Origin: Parabacteroides sp.
GTDB lineage: Bacteria > Bacteroidota > Bacteroidia > Bacteroidales > Tannerellaceae
Direction of reading: 5' to 3'
DNA length: 12,015 nt
Assembly (NCBI GenBank): GCA_020026285.1
Contig: JAHHQS010000122.1
Location: 1-12,015, forward strand
Under the pieces are notes generated by a model, which saw only the letters and a program-made list of their open reading frames with translations, had not been told where the DNA came from and searched no databases. Positions 6,270 through 12,015 of this stretch are shown piece after piece. The translations under genes were made by a program, and so were the position numbers. Numbering within the stretch: position 1 is the stretch's first letter; each line of letters starts with the position of its first letter.

Positions 6270-8417
6270 ATGAGAAAAAATTTAGGTTTATTTTTATTGA
6301 CTATAGCTTGTGCCTGTCAATATTCCTGTAAGGAGAAAATTGCCGAAGAAAATAGTTCGAAGGAAGATTATACAAAATATGTAGACACCCGAATGGGTAC
6401 AGAATACAATTCGAAAGATTCTGGTAAAACATTTGTAGGAGCTGCTTATCCATTTGGTATGTTGCAGATGACTCCTGAATTTAATGCTCCATGTAAAGGT
6501 ATTGCGGTAAATCAGGTTTCTGGAGCAGGTTGTGGAATGTATGGAAATTTCCCTGTTCGTCCAATAGATGGACGAATGGTGGAATCTCCTAATGATATGA
6601 CTAAGTTCCCTCTTTATGATACAATAAATGTTTCTACTGCAGGATATTTATCTGTTAATTATGATGATATTCTAGCTGAAGTAACTACTTCGAAACGTAG
6701 CGGAATGATCCGAATGACTTATGGAAAAGATACAAAGGAAGGTTCGGTTGCTATTGGAAGTGGAGTGAATTCTACTTTTATGTTTAATTCTTTTGTTACG
6801 GTTACTTCTCCAACTACATGTGAAGGTTATGCTTATGGAAGTGATTTCTGTGGAAATAAGGCTGCCTACAGTGTTTATTTCGCTGCTGAATTTAATCGTC
6901 CTGCAACAATTACAGGTACTTGGTTAGGTGATCAGGTTGTAGATAATCGTAATAAGATTGGTGGTATCAATTGTGGTGCTTATTTTACTTTTGATGTATC
7001 TTCTGATAAGAATGTAGAATACAAGGTCGCTATTTCTTATATTTCTATAGATAATGCGAAAGAAAATCTGAAACAGGATTATAAAGGACGTTCATTTGAT
7101 CAGATGCATGCTGATACTAAAAAGGTTTGGAATGACTATTTGGGTAAAATAGAAGTGGAAGATCAGTCTGAAGATTTAAAGAAACAATTCTATACACATT
7201 GGTATCATACTTTGATCCATCCAAATATTTTTGATGATGTGAATGGTGAGTATATGGGTGCTGATTATAAGGTGCATAAATTGGAGCCGGGAAGAAATGC
7301 CTATACTACTTATAGTGCATGGGATACTTATCGTACACAATGTCAGATTGTAGCCATGCTTTTCCCGAAAGAAGCTTCAGACATGATGCAGTCTTGTGTT
7401 GATTTTGCTAGCCAATCAGGTGGATATGGTCGTTGGGTGTTGGCTAACGTCGAATCGGGAGTAATGCATGGTGATCCTATTCCTATTATTATTTCGAATA
7501 GTTATGCTTATGGTGCACGAGATTTTGATACTAAGACAGCATTCAAACATATGAAGACAGGAGCTTGTGTTCCTAAGACTTATTCTCAATTGACGGAAGT
7601 ACGTCCGGGATTGGATGTTTATCTGGAGAAAGGAATCGAGAATGCGTCTCTTTGTTTGGAATATACATCAGCCGATTATGCTATCGGCCAGTATGCTTTA
7701 CAGGCAATGAATGATAAGAAAGAAGCAGCATATTTTATCAATCGTTCTAACAACTGGAAGAATCTTTATGATCCTTCAACCAATTGGTTGCGCTCTCGTG
7801 ATAACAACGATATGAGCTGGAAAGATGTTAATGCTGATTGGAGAGAGGGTACAAAAGTGAATTATTTCTGGATGGTACCATATGATTTGACCACATTGAT
7901 CGATACTATTGGTGGTAAGTCTGTTGCTTCTGCTCGTTTGGATTCTCTGTTTGTAAAATTGGATGCCGGATTTGATGATCAATATTTTGCAGCAGGAAAT
8001 GAACCAGACTTCCAGGTTCCATGGATTTATAACTGGACAGATCAACCATACAAGTCTTCTGCTATTGTTAAGCGAATCTTGAAAGAAATGTATAACTCTA
8101 GTCCAAGTGGTTTGCCGGGAAATGATGATTGTGGATCAATGGGTGCTTGGTTTATCTATTCTTGTGCCGGATTATATCCAATGGTTCCAGGTGTTGCCGG
8201 TTTCTCTCTGAGTGCTCCACAATTGAATAGCATTAAATTCAATTTACCGAAGGGAGTATTAACAATCAAACGAGACAAAGATGCTACTTATATTCAGGAT
8301 GCAACTCTTAATGGTAAGAAATGTGATACATGGATTGATTGGAGTGAAATTGAAAATGGAGGAGTAATTGAATATAAATTATCCAACGAACCCAATAAAC
8401 AATGGGGTATCAAATAA
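6270..8417 (+). CDS. GH92 alpha-mannosidase, tandem copy 2
   Basis: This is a 715-residue GH92 exo-alpha-mannosidase, paralogous to the gene directly upstream. I chose the ATG at 6270 over an in-frame ATG at 6240. The later start begins with MRKNLGLFLLTIACACQYSC, a proper export signal, gives the same length as its paralogue, and avoids overlap with the upstream stop at 6253-6255. Cys20 (QYSC-KEK) is the likely lipidated residue; Cys14 (TIAC) is an alternative. Catalytic landmarks match copy 1 at the same numbers: Glu526 in DWREGTKVNYFWMVPYD, GNEP at 576-579, PWIYNW at 584-589 and PGNDDCGSMGAW at 616-627. It shares the same departures from canonical GH92 motifs. Substitutions relative to copy 1 include Q334K, E339P and H342R close to the conserved SAWDTYRTQ, which could alter leaving-group preference. 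A strong terminator begins 38 bp after the stop, closing the operon. Confidence 0.92.
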   Translation: MRKNLGLFLLTIACACQYSCKEKIAEENSSKEDYTKYVDTRMGTEYNSKDSGKTFVGAAYPFGMLQMTPEFNAPCKGIAVNQVSGAGCGMYGNFPVRPIDGRMVESPNDMTKFPLYDTINVSTAGYLSVNYDDILAEVTTSKRSGMIRMTYGKDTKEGSVAIGSGVNSTFMFNSFVTVTSPTTCEGYAYGSDFCGNKAAYSVYFAAEFNRPATITGTWLGDQVVDNRNKIGGINCGAYFTFDVSSDKNVEYKVAISYISIDNAKENLKQDYKGRSFDQMHADTKKVWNDYLGKIEVEDQSEDLKKQFYTHWYHTLIHPNIFDDVNGEYMGADYKVHKLEPGRNAYTTYSAWDTYRTQCQIVAMLFPKEASDMMQSCVDFASQSGGYGRWVLANVESGVMHGDPIPIIISNSYAYGARDFDTKTAFKHMKTGACVPKTYSQLTEVRPGLDVYLEKGIENASLCLEYTSADYAIGQYALQAMNDKKEAAYFINRSNNWKNLYDPSTNWLRSRDNNDMSWKDVNADWREGTKVNYFWMVPYDLTTLIDTIGGKSVASARLDSLFVKLDAGFDDQYFAAGNEPDFQVPWIYNWTDQPYKSSAIVKRILKEMYNSSPSGLPGNDDCGSMGAWFIYSCAGLYPMVPGVAGFSLSAPQLNSIKFNLPKGVLTIKRDKDATYIQDATLNGKKCDTWIDWSEIENGGVIEYKLSNEPNKQWGIK

Positions 8418-8454
8418 TCATTATCTTTATTTGATAGAATCATAAAATAAATAT

Positions 8455-8500
8455 AGCCGGTTATCAATAATTTAGAAAATTGATAACCGGCTTTGTTTTT
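8455..8500 (+). terminator. Rho-independent terminator, probably bidirectional
   Basis: A perfect 14-bp inverted repeat, AGCCGGTTATCAAT at 8455-8468 and its complement at 8479-8492, encloses a 10-nt loop and is followed by TTGTTTTT (8493-8500). It lies 38 bp after the second mannosidase and closes the forward operon. Read on the other strand, the stem is followed by ATATTTATTTTA, a weaker U-rich tract, so it may also stop the convergent exporter transcript. Confidence 0.9.
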
Positions 8501-8555
8501 GGAATCATCGATTCCTGCATTTATTCTGTTCTAGAAGTATCGGAATCATCAATCC
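8501..8555. repeat. Short imperfect repeat in the convergent spacer
   Basis: GGAATCATCGATTCC at 8501-8515 is a 6-bp inverted repeat with a 3-nt centre. Nearly the same sequence, GGAATCATCAATCC, recurs at 8542-8555. It lies between the forward terminator and the end of the exporter gene. No function is evident; it may be a degraded hairpin. Confidence 0.35.
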
Positions 8556-8591
8556 TTCTTCTAAGAATTTTCTATTAATATTATATCCTTG

Positions 8592-9218
8592 TTATAATTG
8601 ACAGAAGAATGAAACAAGAAAAGGAACACTGAAGTCTACTAAAATACCATGAAATATAGAAACAAAGACTAAGTCTTTTCCAGAGTATTTAGTAATGATA
8701 GGGAGTGTTGTATCCATGGTAGTTGCACCACCGGCACAGATAGGAGCAAGTCTGCCGAAGTATTTTACAAAAATCGGAGCACCTAATAGGGCGAATATTT
8801 CTCGTATAATATTTGCCATCAAAGCAATTGTTCCTAGTTCGGATGCAAGTTGAACTCCTATTGATGGCTCTTTCAATTGGGTAATTAGGATAGATGAAAG
8901 TGAATAATAGGCGAATCCACTTCCAATAGCTAAACAGTCGAATACGCTCCATTTGGTAATAAGCAAACTTATTAAAGCAGCAAATATCAGTGATCCTGTA
9001 ATTGTTGCCAATGGTACTAATAATAGTTTCGGACGGATACTACATAAGATCTCTTTCAGTTTTTTGTCACATCCAATACTTAGTCCAACTTGAAACATTA
9101 ATAGATATAATACGTACATGGATAAGTCGGAACTCATTATCCATTCAGGTAATACACCGGCCCAGCCTAATAAACATCCCAGGGCGAAAAATCCGACAAC
9201 AATTAAACTACTAATCAT
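8592..9218 (-). CDS. lysO: LysO-type exporter, C-terminal part
   Basis: This 208-residue inner-membrane protein corresponds to the larger, C-terminal part of the LysO (YbjE) lysine-exporter family. Typical motifs are GSGFAYYSLSSILIT at 99-113, ELGTIALMANIIREI at 127-141, CAGGATTMDTTLPII at 161-175 and HGILVDFSVPFLV at 190-202. The GATxMDxTLP block is the family signature. About six hydrophobic segments are visible. In E. coli, LysO is one protein of about 300 residues that exports lysine and the toxic analogue thialysine. Here the first three membrane segments are encoded by a separate upstream gene whose TGA overlaps this ATG as ATGA (9215-9218), implying translational coupling and a two-chain transporter. 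An unusually strong Shine-Dalgarno precedes the start. The family call is firm; the exported amino acid is not proven. Confidence 0.85.
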   Translation of the reverse strand: MISSLIVVGFFALGCLLGWAGVLPEWIMSSDLSMYVLYLLMFQVGLSIGCDKKLKEILCSIRPKLLLVPLATITGSLIFAALISLLITKWSVFDCLAIGSGFAYYSLSSILITQLKEPSIGVQLASELGTIALMANIIREIFALLGAPIFVKYFGRLAPICAGGATTMDTTLPIITKYSGKDLVFVSIFHGILVDFSVPFLVSFFCQL

Positions 9219-9496
9219 CTTTGTCCTCCTTTCTTGTTAAAAAAGAAATGGTAAACAATTTTAGCCATAAGAATACTCCCAAATGTAGTTGCTATAGCAA
9301 TTAATAATGCTTGAAGTCCAAGAGTACTTAGATTATTAATGATCTGAGGATTACTCCCGACAGATGTCCCTAATAAAAATAAAAGGGCAAAAATAGTGTA
9401 GGAGATAGGCTTGTTTATCTTCTGTAAAATCTCAATATTTTTTAATAAGTAACCGATAGCAATACCGGTAAACATAATTCCGATGACGATGAACAT
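9215..9496 (-). CDS. LysO-type exporter, N-terminal (DUF340-like) part
   Basis: This 93-residue membrane protein has three hydrophobic segments at about 2-18, 30-48 and 57-84. It matches the N-terminal region of LysO/DUF340 exporters; the segment FALLFLLGTSVGSN (36-49) and the following LSTLGLQALLIAIA (56-69) are typical. Its length plus that of the overlapping downstream gene (93 + 208 residues) equals the single-chain exporter. The split is therefore most simply a two-gene form rather than a broken gene: the stop and start overlap precisely and both parts are intact. The ATG at 9496 has no Shine-Dalgarno sequence. It is transcribed divergently from the third GH92 gene, with a good -7 element at 9521-9528. 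Confidence 0.82.
   Translation of the reverse strand: MFIVIGIMFTGIAIGYLLKNIEILQKINKPISYTIFALLFLLGTSVGSNPQIINNLSTLGLQALLIAIATTFGSILMAKIVYHFFFNKKGGQR
9224..9232 (-). promoter_or_regulatory. Strong Shine-Dalgarno inside the exporter gene pair
   Basis: On the reverse strand AAAGGAGGA ends 5 nt before the ATG at 9218. It lies within the last codons of the upstream gene (Gly-Gly). Such a complete site is uncommon in Bacteroidetes and absent from the other starts in this window. It supports 9218 as a true start and an intentionally separate second chain. Confidence 0.75.
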
Positions 9497-9520
9497 GATG
9501 GATTTTGTATTAGTGAGTTA

Positions 9521-9551
9521 CAAAGGTAGAAATAATAAACATATCATAAAA
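9521..9551 (-). promoter_or_regulatory. Promoter for the split exporter
   Basis: On the reverse strand TACCTTTG (9528 to 9521) is an exact TAnnTTTG -7 element. TTTT at 9551-9548 matches three of four bases of the -33 element at a 19-bp spacing. The leader to the ATG at 9496 would be about 20 nt. Confidence 0.5.
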
Positions 9552-9576
9552 TTGTAGGTCTTTTTTCTATTGATAT

Positions 9577-9608
9577 TATGTGTAAGTTCATAAAAATGTG
9601 TATGTTTG
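9577..9608 (+). promoter_or_regulatory. Promoter for the third GH92 gene
   Basis: TATGTTTG at 9601-9608 fits TAnnTTTG exactly. TATG at 9577-9580 matches three of four bases of the -33 element with a 20-bp spacer. Transcription would begin near 9615, leaving about 35 nt before the GTG at 9649. A start at the in-frame TTG at 9619 would leave almost no leader, which favours the GTG. Confidence 0.45.
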
Positions 9609-9648
9609 TTACATTTAGTTGGTCATTTATACTAAATCTATAATAATA

Positions 9649-11907
9649 GTGAAAAAGAATCTATTCTTAATTTTTGTTGCTTCGCTAGGTTTGGCAACAG
9701 GTTGTAAAGAGGAAACGTCTACTCGTCCATTAGTAAATGAAATTCAGTACGTTGATCCTTTTATTGGAACAGGTTTCCATGGACATACATTTCCTGGAGC
9801 AACGCGTCCTTATGCTATGGTTCAGTTAAGTCCTGATACCCATATTATGGGTTGGGATGCAAGTAGTGGTTATCATTATGATGATTCTCAGATTTATGGT
9901 TTCAGTCATACACATTTGTCCGGTACAGGTATTGGTGATTTAGGTGATATTTTATTACTTCCTTTCAGTGGAGGTGATTCTATTAAGCCGGTTGCTACTT
10001 TCAAGAAAGAAACAGAAAAGGCTGCTCCGGGATATTATTCAGTTCGTTTGGATAATTTTGGTGTAAATGTGGAACTGACTTCCACCGAAAGAGTCGGATT
10101 TCATCGTTATACTTTTGATAATCCAAAGGATCGTAGAGTAATGCTTGATCTTGGTCATGTGCTTCAACCTAACTGGGGGCATAAATTGATAGGTAACGAT
10201 TATCAGATTGTAAACGATTCAACTGTAGCAGGAACATTTAAGACTCAAGGTTGGGCTCATTATCATTCAGTGTCATATTGTATTACATTCTCTGAACCAA
10301 TTGAGTTAGGATATCAATATATTGATGGAAAACTTCGTTCCGATTCATTGTTTATCCGTTTACATACAGATAAGGATTTGAAATTTCATTATCGATTCAA
10401 GGAATCTGATAATCCTTTGTTAGTAAAAGTTGCGTTATCTCCAGTAGATGTAGCTGGTGCAGCCAAGAATTTGGAATCTGAATTACCGGGTTGGAACTTT
10501 GATAAAATTCGTGCAGAATCGGAAGATATATGGAATAAGGCATTAAATGCAATTCAGATTGAGACAAAGGATCCGATGTTGAAGAAGATATTTTATACCG
10601 CCTTATATCATTCAATGATTGCTCCATTTGCTTATCAGGATGTTGATGGACGTTATTTAGGAATGGATAAGAAAGTACATACAGCATCAACTGGATATAT
10701 GAATTATTCAGTATTCTCATTATGGGATACATTTCGTGCTTTGCATCCATTGATAACTATTATCAATCCTTCAAAAGCTTCAGCTATGGGAGAATCTTTA
10801 ATTCAAGGTTATTTGGAAGGGACAATTCTTCCTAAATGGCCTTTGGCTTCCAGTTATACAGGTTGTATGGTTGGTTATCCTGCAGTTTCAGTACTTGCTG
10901 ATTTGGTATCTAAAGATTTAGCAAAAGGAGATTTGAATCTTTGGACGGAAGCAGGAGTCCGTTCTTCTGTTTATCGAGCTGATTTGGCTGAGAAATTCAA
11001 GGGTACTCGTGAATTAGATCTGATAACTAAACATATCTATTATAAAGATAAATATGGATATGTCCCTGCTGATTCTATTCCTGAATCGGTTTCGTGGGGA
11101 ATGGAAATGGCTTATTTTGATTGGTGTATTGCTCAGATAGCCAGAAAATCCGGAAATCAGAAAATAGCTGATGAATATATGCAAAAATCGGAATATTATA
11201 AACGTTATTTGGATCCGGAAACGAAATTTATGCGTGGTATTATGGGAAACGGTTCTTTTAGAACTCCTTTTAATCCTCGTTACTCTTCTCATATGAAGAG
11301 TGATTATACTGAAGGAAATGCTTTTCAATGGAGTTTCTTTGCACCTCATGATATGGATAATTTTATTCAGGAAATAGGTGGAGCTAAAGTATTGGAAGCT
11401 CGTTTGGATACTTTATTTACCACTTCTTCTCAGATTGACGGGGCGGAAGCTTCTGGCGATATTACCGGATTGATTGGTCAATATGCTCATGGGAATGAAC
11501 CGAGTCATCATATGGCTTATTTGTATAATTGGACAAAATCTCCATGGAAAGGAGCAGAGCGTCTGGATTATATCATGCGTAATTTCTATACTGACAAACC
11601 TGATGGTATTATTGGTAATGAAGATTGCGGACAAATGTCTGCCTGGTATGTAATGAGTGCAATGGGATTTTATCAAGTTTGTCCAGGAATACCTGTTTAC
11701 ACTATAGGTCGTCCAATGATGGATAAAGTTTCTATTCCTGTTGAAGGGGGTATATTCGAAATATTAGTGAAGAATAATTCTCCAGAAAATAAATATGTGA
11801 AAGAGATCAAGTTGAATGGCCAGATTCTCGATTCGTTGTTCTTTACACATTCAGATATTGTAAAAGGAGGAAAATTGGAAATAGAGATGACTTCGGTTCA
11901 TCCTTAA
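9649..11907 (+). CDS. GH92 alpha-mannosidase lipoprotein, canonical type
   Basis: This 752-residue family 92 exo-alpha-mannosidase starts at GTG 9649. From there the protein begins MKKNLFLIFVASLGLATGC, a classic lipoprotein signal with Cys19 as the lipidated residue. An in-frame TTG at 9619 would add ten residues that spoil the signal. Canonical motifs are present in order: VDPFIGT (35-41), HTFPGATRPY (46-55), GWDASSGYHYDD (68-79), GFSHTHLSGTG (84-94), LWDTFRALHP (358-367), YTEGNAFQWSFFAPHD (553-568) with the proposed catalytic acid Glu555, HGNEPSHH (614-621) and GNEDCGQMSAW (656-666) with the candidate base Asp659. The beta-sandwich covers about 33-300 and the barrel about 305-752. Trp69 is retained. 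At the position where, as I recall, characterised alpha-1,2 enzymes have His-Glu after GNEP, this protein has His620-His621, so linkage is uncertain. It is clearly more distant from the tandem pair than they are from each other, so it is not part of that duplication. It has its own promoter and a downstream hairpin. Confidence 0.93.
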   Translation: MKKNLFLIFVASLGLATGCKEETSTRPLVNEIQYVDPFIGTGFHGHTFPGATRPYAMVQLSPDTHIMGWDASSGYHYDDSQIYGFSHTHLSGTGIGDLGDILLLPFSGGDSIKPVATFKKETEKAAPGYYSVRLDNFGVNVELTSTERVGFHRYTFDNPKDRRVMLDLGHVLQPNWGHKLIGNDYQIVNDSTVAGTFKTQGWAHYHSVSYCITFSEPIELGYQYIDGKLRSDSLFIRLHTDKDLKFHYRFKESDNPLLVKVALSPVDVAGAAKNLESELPGWNFDKIRAESEDIWNKALNAIQIETKDPMLKKIFYTALYHSMIAPFAYQDVDGRYLGMDKKVHTASTGYMNYSVFSLWDTFRALHPLITIINPSKASAMGESLIQGYLEGTILPKWPLASSYTGCMVGYPAVSVLADLVSKDLAKGDLNLWTEAGVRSSVYRADLAEKFKGTRELDLITKHIYYKDKYGYVPADSIPESVSWGMEMAYFDWCIAQIARKSGNQKIADEYMQKSEYYKRYLDPETKFMRGIMGNGSFRTPFNPRYSSHMKSDYTEGNAFQWSFFAPHDMDNFIQEIGGAKVLEARLDTLFTTSSQIDGAEASGDITGLIGQYAHGNEPSHHMAYLYNWTKSPWKGAERLDYIMRNFYTDKPDGIIGNEDCGQMSAWYVMSAMGFYQVCPGIPVYTIGRPMMDKVSIPVEGGIFEILVKNNSPENKYVKEIKLNGQILDSLFFTHSDIVKGGKLEIEMTSVHP

Positions 11908-11920
11908 GATTTATAATATA

Positions 11921-11949
11921 TGATGTCGGAAACAAATGTTCCGACATCA
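11921..11949 (+). terminator. Hairpin after the third GH92 gene
   Basis: TGATGTCGGAA (11921-11931) and its complement TTCCGACATCA (11939-11949) form an 11-bp stem with a 7-nt loop, 13 bp after the stop codon. The following GTTAAATTT is only weakly T-rich. It is probably a terminator or an mRNA 3'-end stabiliser. Confidence 0.65.
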
Positions 11950-12015
11950 GTTAAATTTGAAATATTCCTAATTTCCGCAAATCATCTTGACTCTCGTGTT
12001 ATAAATGGATATTTT
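11950..12015. other. Window end, no supported gene
   Basis: TAAATTTG at 11952-11959 matches the -7 consensus, and an ATG at 12005 followed by in-frame GAT ATT could open a forward gene beyond the window. No -33 element is seen at the right distance and only three codons are visible. The reverse-strand frames here also reach stops quickly. No gene is called. Confidence 0.3.

Larger units (their letters stand above)
4108..8417 (+). repeat. Tandem duplication of a GH92 gene
   Basis: The two GH92 genes encode proteins of 715 residues each that align end to end without an obvious gap. By eye roughly four residues in five are identical, and the last 15 residues are the same. The copies have diverged at many synonymous sites but retain identical DNA blocks, for example 63 bp (5134-5196 and 7296-7358), 42 bp (5740-5781 and 7902-7943) and 32 bp (5845-5876 and 8007-8038). 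This indicates an old duplication, possibly with some later gene conversion. Confidence 0.85.

Noticed and set aside
8592..9496. Frameshifted pseudogene reading of the exporter
   Set aside because: Both parts are intact, the ATGA junction is exact and the second part has a strong Shine-Dalgarno, so a functional two-gene form is the better explanation.
11967..12015. Reverse-strand partial gene at the right edge
   Set aside because: One frame reads HESQDDLRKLGIFQI before a stop, which looks protein-like, but a stop codon lies just upstream in that frame and the stretch is too short to judge.
1..12015. CRISPR arrays, tRNA or rRNA genes, insertion sequences, attachment sites
   Set aside because: No regularly spaced repeats, tRNA-like folds, transposase motifs or terminal inverted repeats were seen on either strand.

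Overview
The window looks like part of a Bacteroidales chromosome (Bacteroides, Phocaeicola or Parabacteroides type). The DNA is AT-rich. Most starts lack a Shine-Dalgarno sequence, and several gene-proximal spacers carry the Bacteroidetes -7 promoter element TAnnTTTG. The gene content also fits: three lipoprotein-type GH92 alpha-mannosidases and a serine-type sulfatase. Genus and species cannot be fixed from the sequence.

Layout. Positions 1-244 are an intergenic leader with a palindrome, a short direct repeat and a good promoter, followed by a secreted S1 sulfatase (245-1636). A 181-bp spacer (1637-1817) holds a second good promoter with three copies of AAATAGTG around it. It leads into a compact forward run: an XRE-cupin regulator (1818-2399), an AMP-forming acyl-CoA synthetase (2411-4063) and two tandem GH92 paralogues (4108-6255 and 6270-8417). 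Gaps are 11, 44 and 14 bp, and the run ends at a strong terminator (8455-8500). On the reverse strand, converging on that terminator, is a LysO-type amino-acid exporter split into two genes that overlap at ATGA (9215-9496 and 8592-9218). Divergent from it is a third, canonical GH92 lipoprotein (9649-11907, GTG start), closed by a hairpin at 11921-11949. The last 66 bp hold no gene I can support. No stretch longer than 300 bp is without a gene.

How the parts may work together. The three GH92 proteins and the sulfatase would act in the cell envelope as exo-acting enzymes on alpha-mannosides and sulfated glycans, probably host N-glycans or yeast mannan. No SusC/SusD pair, HTCS or ECF sigma/anti-sigma pair lies in the window, so this is not a complete polysaccharide utilisation locus here. 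The more unusual element is the apparent co-transcription of a small-molecule-sensing regulator and a cytoplasmic acyl-CoA ligase with two envelope mannosidases. The tandem mannosidases also depart from the canonical GH92 motifs in the sugar-binding and catalytic regions, while the third enzyme keeps most of them. These are the points most worth following up.
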